A stretch of 64,000 bases of DNA, taken from the NCBI GenBank assembly GCA_015075625.1, contig JABTTZ010000001.1, forward strand, positions 372,001 through 436,000, written 5' to 3'. This DNA is from Anaerolineales bacterium (GTDB taxonomy: Bacteria > Chloroflexota > Anaerolineae > Aggregatilineales > UBA2796). Below the pieces are notes generated by a model. It was not told the origin of the DNA. It saw only the letters and a program-made list of their open reading frames with translations, and ran no database searches. Below are positions 35,775 through 45,083 of the stretch, piece after piece; position 1 is the first letter of the stretch; the number at the start of each line of letters is the position of its first letter. Both the position numbers and the translations under genes were made by a program.

Positions 35775-36262
35775 GATGAGGGCTGTCGCGGTATCGGCTC
35801 TTTGAATGCGCTGAACGGGCGGCTCACCTATGCCCAGCATTCTCGCCTCTCCACCCAGCATACTGTTCAGTTTTATCACAAGCTCGCTCAGGCTTATCCC
35901 CAAGCCACCACCATTTTTGCTGTCCAGGATAACTGCTCCGTTCATTATCATCCTGACATTCTGGCTGCACGCTGCCCTCAACTCAGCCCCTTCCGCCCAC
36001 TTATCTCACCATCCTGCCGCATCTGTACGCTGCTACCATGCCCACAGGTCATTTACCCATTCAGATGCTCTTTTTACCCACTTATGCCCCCTCGCTCAAT
36101 CCCATTGAAAAACTCTGGCGCTGGCTTCGCCAAACCATGCTTCACCTGCATCGGTTAGCTGATGCTTGGTCGGAACTCAAGCAGCGCGTCCTAGACTTTA
36201 TGTCCCAAGTTCAAACCGGTTCGCCTGATCTGCTTCGTTATGTCAGTTTATTGCCTTACTAA
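35775..36262 (+). pseudogene. IS630-type transposase remnant
   Basis: The C-terminal part of a DDE transposase is readable in two frames. One has the strand with the second Asp (IFAVQDNCSVHYHPDILAA, about 35917-35970). After a frame slip comes LPTYAPSLNPIEKLWRWLRQ (36080-36130), the signature around the catalytic Glu of IS630/Tc1-mariner elements. The N-terminal half and the first catalytic Asp are missing. No terminal repeats were found. Pieces of the G/C-run repeat flank it on both sides, so it may have landed inside one. Confidence 0.75.
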
Positions 36263-36397
36263 TTTGTTAAAGAACATTAGGGAGAAGGGGGTAGGGAGAT
36301 GAGGGCAATTGCGTAAGGTCAGTTAAGAAGTTGCGGGGTGATCACTAGGTTAGGTATTGTTCTCATGGTGAAGATACGTTGGAAGGAGATGCACACG

Positions 36398-37519
36398 ATG
36401 AGGCGCACGCGCTGGTTGGTGTTTATGCTCATTCTTGGGGTGGTGGGAGGGTGGATTTGGTCAGCCTCCGCCGCGCCCATCCGCGCCCAAGCGGATGTTC
36501 CCCCTAAAGGAGAAATCCTCTTTGTTTCCAAAGTGGAAGGCAAAAACGAAGTGTTCCTCGTCAATACCGATGGGACAGGGCTTAAACAGTTGACGAACAC
36601 GCCCGGCAAAACGGGCGCAAGCTATGCGCCGATTTGGTCGCCAGACGGGACAAAGTTCTATTACACTGTGCGCCCTGATCCAACCAGCAGCGGTGAGACC
36701 AGCGAAATTTGGGTGTTTGATTTCCGCACCCAGAAGCGGACACGCCTGTTATCCTACCCACTTGGTGAGGAATTTATCCTGAATCAGTATCAATTCGGCG
36801 GGTGGACGGCGAACAGTCGGCAGATTGTCTATGGTGTGACACGTCTTATCAAAGAGAAGGCGCACCTTGAATTTTTCATCATCGATGCCGATTCCTCAAA
36901 CCGCCGCGCCTTGAATCCCGACGGCGTTCCCAACCTCAGCAACGTCCTCCCAATAAAGGATGGGTTTCTGCTGATTGATATTGAGGGCAACGCCACGATC
37001 ACCGACGCAGCGCTGAAAAATCCTCAGCCAATTGGGACGCCGCAAGCCTATTCGTTTGTTGCTGTTAGCTCGCCGGATCGCCAATGGATCGCCCTTGCCA
37101 ACAAAGCAAAAGTGGATGTAATTGATCTAGCGACGGGCAAGTTTGCCTCGTTCAGCGTCTTTTACAGCGGTACATCCATTTGGTACATGGGCTGGTCGCC
37201 AGACAACAAACGCTTTTGGGTACAAACAGATCGCCAGTACGATGCCAATGGCAGCGTGATCGAAGGATCGCTGACAAAGGTGGTGGATGTAGATCGGATG
37301 CTTAAAAATGACCCCTCTCCCTCATCCATACGGGATTACATCTTCCAGGAAAATCGTCTTTTTCCCATTGTCACATGGTCGCCTAATGGTGAATGGTTGC
37401 TGGATGATCAGGACGGCATATTAAATTTCCGACGTGCCGATGGTACGGGCGAGGCAATCCCCTTTTCCCCTGTTGAGGACAAAGCATATCAACCCGCATG
37501 GCGCCCGGTGCAGAAATGA
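36398..37519 (+). CDS. Secreted PD40/TolB-like propeller protein
   Basis: About 373 residues: an N-terminal signal or anchor sequence (MRRTRWLVF then a hydrophobic run to about 28) followed by propeller repeats with PD40 character (IWSPDGTKFYYTV, GWSPDNKRFWVQ, TWSPNGEWLLDD). It is a different gene from the propeller at 17016; identity between them looks low. Start 36398 has AAGGAG nine bases upstream. Its stop overlaps the start of the amidase by four bases (ATGA), so the two are co-translated, although a functional tie is not evident. Confidence 0.82.
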   Translation: MRRTRWLVFMLILGVVGGWIWSASAAPIRAQADVPPKGEILFVSKVEGKNEVFLVNTDGTGLKQLTNTPGKTGASYAPIWSPDGTKFYYTVRPDPTSSGETSEIWVFDFRTQKRTRLLSYPLGEEFILNQYQFGGWTANSRQIVYGVTRLIKEKAHLEFFIIDADSSNRRALNPDGVPNLSNVLPIKDGFLLIDIEGNATITDAALKNPQPIGTPQAYSFVAVSSPDRQWIALANKAKVDVIDLATGKFASFSVFYSGTSIWYMGWSPDNKRFWVQTDRQYDANGSVIEGSLTKVVDVDRMLKNDPSPSSIRDYIFQENRLFPIVTWSPNGEWLLDDQDGILNFRRADGTGEAIPFSPVEDKAYQPAWRPVQK

Positions 37520-38916
37520 CACTGCCTGACCTGACAACTCTCACCCTAGCCGAAGCCGCCGCACACATCCGTGCCGGAACGCTCTCTCCCCTCACCCTGA
37601 CCGAGGCATACCTTGAGCGGATCGCCCGTCTGAATCCGGCGTTGAACGCCTTCATCACCGTCACTGCCGAACGCGCCCGTCAAGATGCAGCGGCGGCGGA
37701 ACGAGAGATCGCGGCGGGGCGTTATCACGGGACACTGCACGGCATCCCCCTCGCCTATAAAGACCTTTTCGAGACGGCGGGCATCCTGACGACGGCTGGC
37801 TCACAGCACTTTGCCGATCATATTCCGGGGCGGGATGCGGCGGTGGTTGACAAACTGACCCACGCCGGGGCGGTGTTGCTCGGCAAGACAAACATGCACG
37901 AAATTGCCCTCGGCGTCTTGAACGACAACCCCTTTTACGGGCATTGCCACAACCCCTACGATGTGGCGCGTATTTCGGGCGGCTCGTCGGGCGGGTCGGC
38001 GGTGGCGTTAGCAGCGGGCTTGTGTTTGGGGGCGCTTGGCAGCGATACGCGAGGGTCGATTCGGATTCCGGCGGCGCTGTGTGGGGTTGTTGGCTTCAAA
38101 CCAACCTACGGGCGGATTAGCCTGCGGGGGACGATGCCGCTCAGTTGGTCGCTCGATCACGCCGGACCCATGGCGCGAACGGTACGCGATGTGGCGATCC
38201 TTTATGAGGCGTTGGCGGGCTATGACCCTGACGATCCCTTCAGCATTGATTACCCCATGGGGGATGTGCAAGGCGATCTAGAGGGCGGCATTGTGGGCTG
38301 GCGGGTTGCCGCCGCCGATGATGACTACTTTCAGGCGGCTGATCCCGACATCACGGCGGCGTTTGAGGCGGCGGTAGGGGTTTTTACGACGCTCGGCGCG
38401 GATGTGCAATGGGTGGATATGAGTTGGCTGCGGGCAGCCGGCGCCCAGACGCGAATTATGCGGGGGGCGGATGCGGCTGCCTTTCATCGAGAGCGGATCG
38501 AACGTCACCCAGAAAAATTCAGCCCCCCGATCCTCGCTCGGTTGCAAGAAGACTCGGCATTCACCGCCATAGAATATGCCGAGGCACGCCATGTGCAGAG
38601 TCTTGCCACGCACCGTTTGGGTGCATTTTTTGAGGGGTATGATCTTCTCTTAACGTCAGCCACCCCTTTGCCTGCGCTCAGCCCTGAGGCGGCGATAGCA
38701 TGGACAGAACGCGGCTACGATTACAATCGCTTTTGCACGCCCTTCAACATGACAGGCGTCCCGGCGCTCTCGCTTCCCGGTGGGTTCACCCGCGACGGGC
38801 TACCGATAGGGCTTCAACTCGTTGCCCCACAGACGATGGAGAGGCATTTGCTGCGGGCAGCCTATGCCTATGAAAAAGCAACTCAGTGGACGGAGCGCCA
38901 CCCAAATTTCGCCTGA
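37516..38916 (+). CDS. Amidase-signature hydrolase (GatA-like)
   Basis: A 466-residue amidase-signature enzyme. The Ser-cisSer-Lys triad is visible: Lys82 (LAYKDLF), the GGSSGGS box at 155-161, and the nucleophilic Ser181 in GSDTRGSIRIPA. The remaining fold continues to the C-terminus and includes FNMTGVPALSLPGG. No gatB or gatC partners are adjacent, and the propeller gene upstream is unusual company, so it is more likely a free amidase for small amides than the tRNA amidotransferase subunit. The start at 37516 overlaps the previous stop. Confidence 0.88.
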   Translation: MTLPDLTTLTLAEAAAHIRAGTLSPLTLTEAYLERIARLNPALNAFITVTAERARQDAAAAEREIAAGRYHGTLHGIPLAYKDLFETAGILTTAGSQHFADHIPGRDAAVVDKLTHAGAVLLGKTNMHEIALGVLNDNPFYGHCHNPYDVARISGGSSGGSAVALAAGLCLGALGSDTRGSIRIPAALCGVVGFKPTYGRISLRGTMPLSWSLDHAGPMARTVRDVAILYEALAGYDPDDPFSIDYPMGDVQGDLEGGIVGWRVAAADDDYFQAADPDITAAFEAAVGVFTTLGADVQWVDMSWLRAAGAQTRIMRGADAAAFHRERIERHPEKFSPPILARLQEDSAFTAIEYAEARHVQSLATHRLGAFFEGYDLLLTSATPLPALSPEAAIAWTERGYDYNRFCTPFNMTGVPALSLPGGFTRDGLPIGLQLVAPQTMERHLLRAAYAYEKATQWTERHPNFA

Positions 38917-38983
38917 GGAAGGGGCTGAAGATCAACGCCGATCTTCTCCCCCTCTGCTAGAATAGCTGCATTCGTTGTGAATA

Positions 38984-40699
38984 ATGAGACACTCCATGCG
39001 TGCCGAGTCTACATTCCGCTCATCGATGACGCCTGCGACAGCCCCCTTTCACGAGATCGTCAGCGCACGCCGGCGACGATTGATCGTCTTTCTTGTCCTG
39101 ATACCCGTCTTTGTTGGATCGCTTGATCTAACCATTGTCTCCGCCATTTTGCCCGAAATTCTGACGCGCCTGAACATCCCCATTGAGACGAACCTCGCCC
39201 TCGCCGCGTGGATGGTCACGGGTTACCTCTTGGCATACACAGTCAGCATGATGGTCATGGGGCGGGTATCCGATATGGTCGGGCGGCGTGGGGCGTTCCT
39301 CGTCTGCCTGACGATCTTCATTTTTGGTTCCTATTGGGTGGCTACAGCGAATCAATTCCCAACGGTGGTTTTAAATGACTTTGCGCGGCGCGTTTTGGGG
39401 CAGCGCCCCGATTTGAACACCTTGACCCTCGTCGCCATTATTTTAGGGCGGGTGATTCAAGCGCTTGGGGCGGGGGCGATTGTCCCCGTCAGCGTTGCCC
39501 TTGTTGCCGATCTCTATCCACCCTCTCGGCGGGCGGGTCCAGTGGGGTTGGTCGGCGCGTTTGATACGCTCGGTTGGGTCTTGGGACACCTTTACGGTGG
39601 ATTAACGGTCAATTTCCTTGCCGTGAATGGGGCTGGGCTCCACCAGACACTCAGCGGGATTGGGTTGGGGGGCTTGCCGATGGATTGGCGCTTGCTCTTT
39701 TACATCAATGTGCCGTTGGGGTTGTTCGCCTTTTTCCTCATGTGGCGGGCGCTGCGGCGGGTAGAACACCCCATTAGCGCCGGACGCTTCGATGTTCTTG
39801 GGGCACTCTTGATCGCCCTCGCATTGGTGGCGCTTGTCTTAGGGCTAGGTGGGAACACCGATGTGACAGGGGCAACCTCCTTACGCAATTTAGGCGAGTC
39901 CGCACTCCCTTACAATCCCGTTTTGTTATTGGCGGCACTCGGCTTGTTCGTCATTTTCGTGGCATGGGAGTGGCGGGCGAAATATCCCCTTTTAGAACTT
40001 CATTTCTTCCGAGATCGAAGCATCTCAGCAGCGACAGTGACGAATCTACTGGTTGGCTTTTGCCTCATGCTTGGATTGGTCAGTGTGCCGCTTTTGGTCA
40101 ACCTTCAGGCGGAAAATGCCAGCGCTGTCTCGATTGCCCTCGCCGCCGAACGCGCTGGAATTCTCCTCTCTGCCCTTACCATTCCGATGGCATTGGCGGC
40201 GATTCCCGGCGGGTGGCTAAGTGGGAAGATTGGCTACCGGACAACAACCCTCTTGGGGATGGGGTTGGCAGGGGTGGGGTTTATCAGCGCTGGAACAACG
40301 TGGCGGTTGGATTCGCCCCCGCTGATGATGGCATTTCATATGACTATGGTCGGCGTTGGCTTGGGCTTAACCATTGCCCCTATCGGCACGGTGGTGATCA
40401 ACCACGTCGATGAGAGCCGCCGAGGAGTTGCCTCTGCGCTGGTCTTGATCATGCGCCTTATTGGGATGACCGTTGCCATTGCCTCAATGACAACCTTTGC
40501 CCTCAACCGCGTTGGGCAGCTCGTCACCATAGCGCGAGTCAGTTTTCCAGGGGGGCTGACGGCGCAGGAGGTACAAGGGCTTTCGACCCAAGCCTATATT
40601 GCCTCTGGTGTACAGGTGATTGGCGAACTGCTCGTTGTGGGGGGTATTGTTTGTGCCGTTGCCTTGCTGCCAACGCTGCTCATCCGGGCGCGGGATTGA
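38984..40699 (+). CDS. MFS drug exporter, DHA2 (14-span, EmrB/QacA) family
   Basis: The 571-residue protein has 14 predicted spans. The N-terminal span carries VGSLDLTIVSAILPEI, matching the LDxTIVNVALP motif of DHA2 proton-driven exporters. The cytoplasmic loop after span 2 has GRVSDMVGRRG (MFS motif A), and span 5 lies near the glycine-rich antiporter motif. It should move hydrophobic cations or drugs out of the cell. It follows the amidase after about 70 bases in the same direction, and no regulator is adjacent. Confidence 0.9.
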   Translation: MRHSMRAESTFRSSMTPATAPFHEIVSARRRRLIVFLVLIPVFVGSLDLTIVSAILPEILTRLNIPIETNLALAAWMVTGYLLAYTVSMMVMGRVSDMVGRRGAFLVCLTIFIFGSYWVATANQFPTVVLNDFARRVLGQRPDLNTLTLVAIILGRVIQALGAGAIVPVSVALVADLYPPSRRAGPVGLVGAFDTLGWVLGHLYGGLTVNFLAVNGAGLHQTLSGIGLGGLPMDWRLLFYINVPLGLFAFFLMWRALRRVEHPISAGRFDVLGALLIALALVALVLGLGGNTDVTGATSLRNLGESALPYNPVLLLAALGLFVIFVAWEWRAKYPLLELHFFRDRSISAATVTNLLVGFCLMLGLVSVPLLVNLQAENASAVSIALAAERAGILLSALTIPMALAAIPGGWLSGKIGYRTTTLLGMGLAGVGFISAGTTWRLDSPPLMMAFHMTMVGVGLGLTIAPIGTVVINHVDESRRGVASALVLIMRLIGMTVAIASMTTFALNRVGQLVTIARVSFPGGLTAQEVQGLSTQAYIASGVQVIGELLVVGGIVCAVALLPTLLIRARD

Positions 40700-40724
40700 G
40701 ACTGCCCGCGCCCGCTGCATCAAA

Positions 40725-41114
40725 AAGGGGTAGGTTGGTGGACTTTGGAATTGCCAGGCTCTTATCAGGTGGCACTCAATTGACGACAGGTGTAGTAGGA
40801 ACGTTCGACTATATGTCGCCTGAGCAAATTCAGGAAGCCGAGACGATTGATGGGCGGTCGATGTTTACGCCTTCACCATCATGCTGTTTCAGATGGTTAC
40901 CGGGCGACTGCCTTTCACCAACACAAATCCCGCTGCACTGCTGATTGCCCATCTAACTCAACCGCCGCCAGACCCACGTGAACTTGCGCCGAATTTACCC
41001 GAAGAACTGACGTACATCATTCGGCGCGGATTGGCGAAACTGCCTTCAGAGCGCTATGCGCATGTGGGCAACCTTGTGAACGATCTGGAAAATATTCAGG
41101 TCGGTACTACCTAA
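40725..41114 (+). pseudogene. Ser/Thr kinase C-lobe fragment, frameshifted
   Basis: The fragment begins at the DFG motif (VDFGIARLL, about 40738), goes through the activation segment (GTFDYMSPEQI), loses frame near 40860, and resumes in the next frame with MLFQMVTGRLPFTNTNPAAL to RGLAKLPSERYAHVGNL. The end matches the C-lobe of Hanks-type kinases. The N-lobe and catalytic loop are absent. Together with the N-lobe pieces at the window start it shows that kinase genes have decayed repeatedly in this region. Confidence 0.78.
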
Positions 41115-41330
41115 AAGAAGGTCGAAATCTCCAGATAGACTTGCCGAATATCGGAGGTAGACCCTGCCCGAAATGCCCCACGCTCCCCCTCAGCGATGGT
41201 GCGCAAGACGCTTTCATCTGCCCCACTACTGTAGCCAATGGTGAAGATCGCCACATCGCTTTGGGTCTCCGCCTGCATCCCATCACGGGCTATGGGGGTG
41301 TTTTCCAAGCTCTGGGGGCGTTCCAGACGC
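41111..41330 (-). pseudogene. von Willebrand factor A domain remnant
   Basis: The minus-strand frame encodes only the end of a vWA domain: VAIFTIGYSSGADESVLRTI, then GAFRAGSTSDIRQVYLEISTFF. This corresponds to the last beta-strand and helix. The MIDAS-bearing N-terminal part is missing. It converges on the kinase fragment, ending at the same few bases. Confidence 0.6.
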
Positions 41331-41423
41331 GATCATCACGCCCCCTAACGATGATCGGTGGGTACAATAGCATCATACACAACCAACCAACCCTGATCTA
41401 GCCCAACTGAGGACACCTTAACC

Positions 41424-41786
41424 GTGAATATTGCATGGTCAAAACTTTTGCCCGTCATTGTCTCTATTCTGATCATCATTGCGGTGGCAATCCTTCGTCA
41501 TTATTCCCGCGCTTTTGCCGCCATTGCCGCGACGATGCCGATCAACCTCCCCCTGGGAATGTGGATTGTTTTCAGTGGGACGACGGAAGGGCAAGACCAG
41601 ACGAAACTCTTGGCAGAGTTTGCCGAGGCAGCCTTCTACAACATGTTTCCTACGGTCTTGTTCATCTTCGTCGCATGGCAGATGACGAAAGCCGGTCACA
41701 GCCTGATCGCCGCGATTCTTGTTGGCTATGTGGCGTGGGCGGTCACGCTAGGGGGGGTCTACCTGCTTCGGGCGGTGTTGCGCTAG
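41424..41786 (+). CDS. Small four-span membrane protein
   Basis: A 120-residue hydrophobic protein with four predicted spans and short loops, resembling small GlpM/DUF3147-type inner-membrane proteins in size and layout. I cannot name its family with certainty. It starts with GTG behind AGGA, about 100 bases after the vWA remnant. Nothing in the sequence suggests a substrate or enzyme activity. Confidence 0.6.
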   Translation: MNIAWSKLLPVIVSILIIIAVAILRHYSRAFAAIAATMPINLPLGMWIVFSGTTEGQDQTKLLAEFAEAAFYNMFPTVLFIFVAWQMTKAGHSLIAAILVGYVAWAVTLGGVYLLRAVLR

Positions 41787-41801
41787 GGGGTGTGTTCCGG
41801 C

Positions 41802-42533
41802 TCAACTGGCAAAGGGTGTGTAGGGCAAAAATTCTAATGTCTTTGTCGTGGCTTTGTCCAGATCGCTGTAGACGCCGCGCCGTTCGGGGGGCAGCAGCGC
41901 CGCCAGCCGATACATCGCCTCATCGGTCATAACCGTGAGCGCCTGACGCGGCACATCGCCTTGCGCGTTGAACCGGAACGCCCGCCCAAAGGTGATGGTG
42001 ATCGGCGTCCGCCGCAGACGCTTGAGGTTGCTGAGCAGGGCGGGCGTGCCGTCAATGGCAGCAGGGACGATGGTTGCTCCCGTCCGTACCGCCGCAAACG
42101 CTGCCCCATCTTTTCCCCGGATGAGTGCTGGACTGCGCGTCCCTTCGGGGGCGATCAAGACGAGATGCCCCTGCTCCGTGAGGGAAATGGTGTTCTGCAC
42201 GGCTTGCTTATCCGTCCGATCTCGGTGGACGGGGTACGCTCCCCACCGTTTCATCAGCGTCCCAAAGATGGGCAGCGAAAAATTTTCCACCTTCGACATG
42301 GGAACAGCAAAACGGGGGCGCACCACACCGAGGATCACCACCGGATCGATGGCGTCAATGTGGTTGAAAAGGACAATCGTCCCGCCCGAAAGCGGGATAT
42401 GATCAAAGCCACGCACCTCAACTTTTGCCAAAAGATGGAAGGCTAAAGAGCGCAGCAGCACATCACGGATGAAATACCGCCATGCCCGATACCGATCTTG
42501 GCGAAAGGCAAAATCAGCACTAACCAGAGTCAT
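41802..42533 (-). CDS. plsC: 1-acyl-glycerol-3-phosphate acyltransferase
   Basis: About 243 residues of the PlsC/LPLAT family, which adds the second acyl chain in phospholipid synthesis. The catalytic HX4D motif is NHIDAID (57-63), and the glycerol-phosphate-binding EGTRS is at 130-134, followed by KDGAAFAAV. The N-terminal helix likely lies on the membrane. The open frame extends far upstream, but that part reads through the basic tail of the rluB gene out of frame; the first good ATG is at 42533, overlapping the rluB stop by 14 bases. The two genes are therefore probably coupled. Confidence 0.88.
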   Translation of the reverse strand: MTLVSADFAFRQDRYRAWRYFIRDVLLRSLAFHLLAKVEVRGFDHIPLSGGTIVLFNHIDAIDPVVILGVVRPRFAVPMSKVENFSLPIFGTLMKRWGAYPVHRDRTDKQAVQNTISLTEQGHLVLIAPEGTRSPALIRGKDGAAFAAVRTGATIVPAAIDGTPALLSNLKRLRRTPITITFGRAFRFNAQGDVPRQALTVMTDEAMYRLAALLPPERRGVYSDLDKATTKTLEFLPYTPFAS

Positions 42534-43767
42534 TGCGACGGCGGCGTCCTTTTCCGCTGGGGCTGCTGCCTGTTGGCTTATCTCCGGGCTTTCTGCCTGG
42601 GCGTCCGCCCGCTTTGCCGCTGGGTCTCCCTGTCGATTTTCCACTTGGACGGCGGCTGGCGGGGCGATTCTGATTCTCACCCGTTGGGCGCTTCGGCGCA
42701 CCGGAAGACGGACGGCGCGGCGGGCGCTCGCCACCTTCGGTGCGCTCACTCTGTTCAGATCGTTCGCCTTGGGGCGTACTGCTGCGTCCTGCTATAGAAG
42801 CAGACGGGCGGCGTGTCGGGCGCGGCGGACGGGCGGGGCGCTTCCCACTCTCTAACCGCCCACCCTCTGCGGAATCACTTCGCTTGGGCGCACCAGACGA
42901 TGGGCGGCGCGGCGGACGGGCTGTACCGCCGGCGTGTTCGGCACGTTCCCCCTCTGGTCGTGCCGGACGGCGTGTGCGAGGGGGGCTGCCCGGACTGCGG
43001 CGCGGGAGTGATTTGGCTGCGGCGCGTGCTGCTTCGCGGTTCTCTCCAGCGGAAATTGTCATCCTGAGTGACTTCACCTCAGAAGGGGTGAGATCGCGCC
43101 ACGCCCCGGAAGGAAGATCGCCTAAGGTGAGTGTGGCTAAATGCGTCCGTACCAGTTTTTGCACTGGATAGCCAACAATACTGGCAATGCGCCGAATCTG
43201 GCGTTTGCGTCCCTCACGCATCGTCACCTCAAGGATGGAATGGCTCGTCTCCCGTTGGATTACTTTGATCTCAACGGGGAGGGTTAGCCCTTCCTCTAGG
43301 TGAACACCCTTCCGCCACTGCTCCAATGCCTTGTCGTCAATCCGTCCCCGTACCGTGACCGTATAAACCTTCGCGTGTTCATAGCGGGGATGGGTGAGTT
43401 TTTCGGCAAGGTCGCCATCGTCGGTGAGCAGCACAAGCCCTTCGCTGTCGGCGTCCAAGCGCCCAACGGGGTATAAATGTCCCTCTACTTCAACCAGATC
43501 GCGCACAGTGCGCCGTTTTTCTTGATCTTGGGCGCGGGTGGTTGTCACCACCTGCATCGGTTTGTTGAGCATGATGTAGCGAAAGGTGGTCTTGATGCGC
43601 AGACGTGCGCCATCAACGCGAATATCGTCGCTGTCGGGGTCAGCCGATTCACCGAGGGTAGCAATGCGCCCATTGATGGTTACGCGCCCTTCGGCAATGA
43701 TGGTTTCGGCATCGCGGCGGGAGCTAATGCCCGCCTGCGAGATTAGTTTTTGCAATCGTTCGGACAT
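42520..43767 (-). CDS. rluB: 23S rRNA pseudouridine synthase, RsuA/RluB family, with long basic tail
   Basis: A 415-residue protein. An S4 RNA-binding domain (MSERLQKLISQAGISSRRDA, 1-60) is followed by the RsuA-type synthase domain with the catalytic Asp in GRLDADSEGLVLLT and the closing REGRKRQIRR. After about residue 235 the family usually ends, but here 175 residues of Arg/Pro/Gly/Ser-rich repeats continue (RRPSSGAPKR and PRRPSSG-like units). Such tails probably bind rRNA or condense. An extended -10 box (43802-43807) covers the alternative upstream start, so ATG 43767 is the start. Its end overlaps plsC. Confidence 0.88.
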   Translation of the reverse strand: MSERLQKLISQAGISSRRDAETIIAEGRVTINGRIATLGESADPDSDDIRVDGARLRIKTTFRYIMLNKPMQVVTTTRAQDQEKRRTVRDLVEVEGHLYPVGRLDADSEGLVLLTDDGDLAEKLTHPRYEHAKVYTVTVRGRIDDKALEQWRKGVHLEEGLTLPVEIKVIQRETSHSILEVTMREGRKRQIRRIASIVGYPVQKLVRTHLATLTLGDLPSGAWRDLTPSEVKSLRMTISAGENREAARAAAKSLPRRSPGSPPRTRRPARPEGERAEHAGGTARPPRRPSSGAPKRSDSAEGGRLESGKRPARPPRPTRRPSASIAGRSSTPQGERSEQSERTEGGERPPRRPSSGAPKRPTGENQNRPASRRPSGKSTGRPSGKAGGRPGRKPGDKPTGSSPSGKGRRRRNDSG

Positions 43768-43801
43768 GGAATCGTGTGCCTTGATCGTGGTCTGAACAGG
43801 C

Positions 43802-43807
43802 ATTATA
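43802..43807 (-). promoter_or_regulatory. Extended -10 promoter of rluB
   Basis: On the minus strand TGATATAAT is an extended -10 box (TGn-TATAAT) about 35 bases upstream of the rluB ATG at 43767. No convincing -35 box is present, as is allowed for extended -10 promoters. Confidence 0.55.
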
Positions 43808-43824
43808 TCATGGTTATGTCACGG

Positions 43825-44850
43825 TTATGCCGATGATTGAGAAAGGAGTTTCAACGCCTTTGGATGGGGTAGCGCCCCCTGCCGACGTGCCATAAGAAGC
43901 GTCACAACTAGGGCAAGGGCAGTGAAGGTGAATAAAAGCAGCAAGGGAGCGCCCAGGTTGCTGAACGCCCATCCATAGGTACTGCGTGTCCAACTAATCT
44001 CTGGCATGGACAAGCGCATCATAAGTCCTGTTCCTGCATCAGCAAGAGAGAAGGTTGGCATCCGCAGCCAACGCCAATAGGGGGCGCTGCTTTCATAACG
44101 AACGAACCCGCTATGCAAGGTGAGGATGGTGGGGACGAAGCGAACAATGCCTGCTAAAACAGCCGCCGACGCCCCCCGCTGTGTGATCCCGCTGGCGGCA
44201 ACTCCAAGCGCAGCACAAGCGGCGATCTCAATGAAGGGCATCAGCAGCGCAACGATCACCGCTGTGAAGGTGATCCCGGGCGAAAAGCCAATGGTGTAGA
44301 CGACATCATCGTATTGATTTTGATACGATCCCATCCGCCGCCATGTGTAATAGGCATACGATTGGGTTGTGCTAAAAAAGAAAATTGGGACAAACACCAT
44401 GCGCAGGCACGCCAACGCTACCCCCCACCCCCATACGCGGCGCACCGCCGCCAGCCATTTTCCGATCATGATACGGCGAGCGCTGACGCCTGTCAGGACG
44501 AGGGCATCCCACGTCCGTCCCACATGCTCGCGGCTGATCACATTTGCCCCGGCAACCACCGCCCGGATCATCACGGTGGCGGTGAATGCCCACAGCGCGA
44601 CCAACCCATATTGGGTGACGATATAGCCAAGTGTACGGTTGTTGGGGAGCAGCAGCAGCGCTCCCCCCACAAGGGCAGTGGCAAGGACGAGAGCGAGGAG
44701 AAATTCCCGCTGTTGAGCGGTGGGCGCGGCGCGGTGCTGGTGGGTGAGTTCTTGCCACAGGATGGGGTTTTCCACGCGGGGTGGGCGAATGGCAGGGAGG
44801 ATCATGGCGGTCTTTGCCTCCGACAACACGGACGAGTGTTGCATTCCCAT
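43825..44850 (-). CDS. ABC-2-type multi-span membrane protein
   Basis: The 341-residue protein has seven or so membrane spans. The loop ISREHVGRTWDALVLTGVSARRIMIGKWLAA fits the coupling region of ABC-2 permeases (E-x-x-x-x-T-W-x-x-L-x-x-T). Such permeases normally pair with an ATPase, and none is next to it here, so it may be an orphan or share one elsewhere. A cytoplasmic N-terminus of about 45 residues precedes the first span. It lies upstream of rluB in the same direction, with the rluB promoter in the gap. Confidence 0.68.
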   Translation of the reverse strand: MGMQHSSVLSEAKTAMILPAIRPPRVENPILWQELTHQHRAAPTAQQREFLLALVLATALVGGALLLLPNNRTLGYIVTQYGLVALWAFTATVMIRAVVAGANVISREHVGRTWDALVLTGVSARRIMIGKWLAAVRRVWGWGVALACLRMVFVPIFFFSTTQSYAYYTWRRMGSYQNQYDDVVYTIGFSPGITFTAVIVALLMPFIEIAACAALGVAASGITQRGASAAVLAGIVRFVPTILTLHSGFVRYESSAPYWRWLRMPTFSLADAGTGLMMRLSMPEISWTRSTYGWAFSNLGAPLLLLFTFTALALVVTLLMARRQGALPHPKALKLLSQSSA

Positions 44851-44967
44851 TCTAACGAATCAATGGGCAGAAGGCGAACGGATACAGTAGGGGCAACCTC
44901 GTGAGATCGCCCGCTGTGTCTGCTGCCCCGCGTGGGGCTGACTTCCCCTTGAGATTAGAACGCATTT

Positions 44968-45083
44968 CAAAAACCCCTATCCCCCGTCCCCTTTCCCCGC
45001 TTGCAGGGAAAGGGGAGAGATACTGCGGGTGAGGGGGTGAGGGGGCTTCCCCCTCAAAGATGTGATTCCCCCTTCTCCCTTAG
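44968..45083. repeat. Intergenic repeat copy 2, interrupted by an IS
   Basis: AAACCCCTATCCCCC, CCTTTCCCCG, GGGAAAGGGGAGA, GAGGGGGTGAGGGGG and GATTCCCCCTTCTCCC follow one another as in copy 1 at 35620. The copy ends exactly at the left inverted repeat of the dead IS4-like element at 45084; the sequence beyond its right end (45961-45985) may be the displaced remainder. Confidence 0.75.

Noticed and set aside
42534-42749. A 72-residue N-terminal extension of PlsC
   Set aside because: It is the rluB basic tail read in a different frame.
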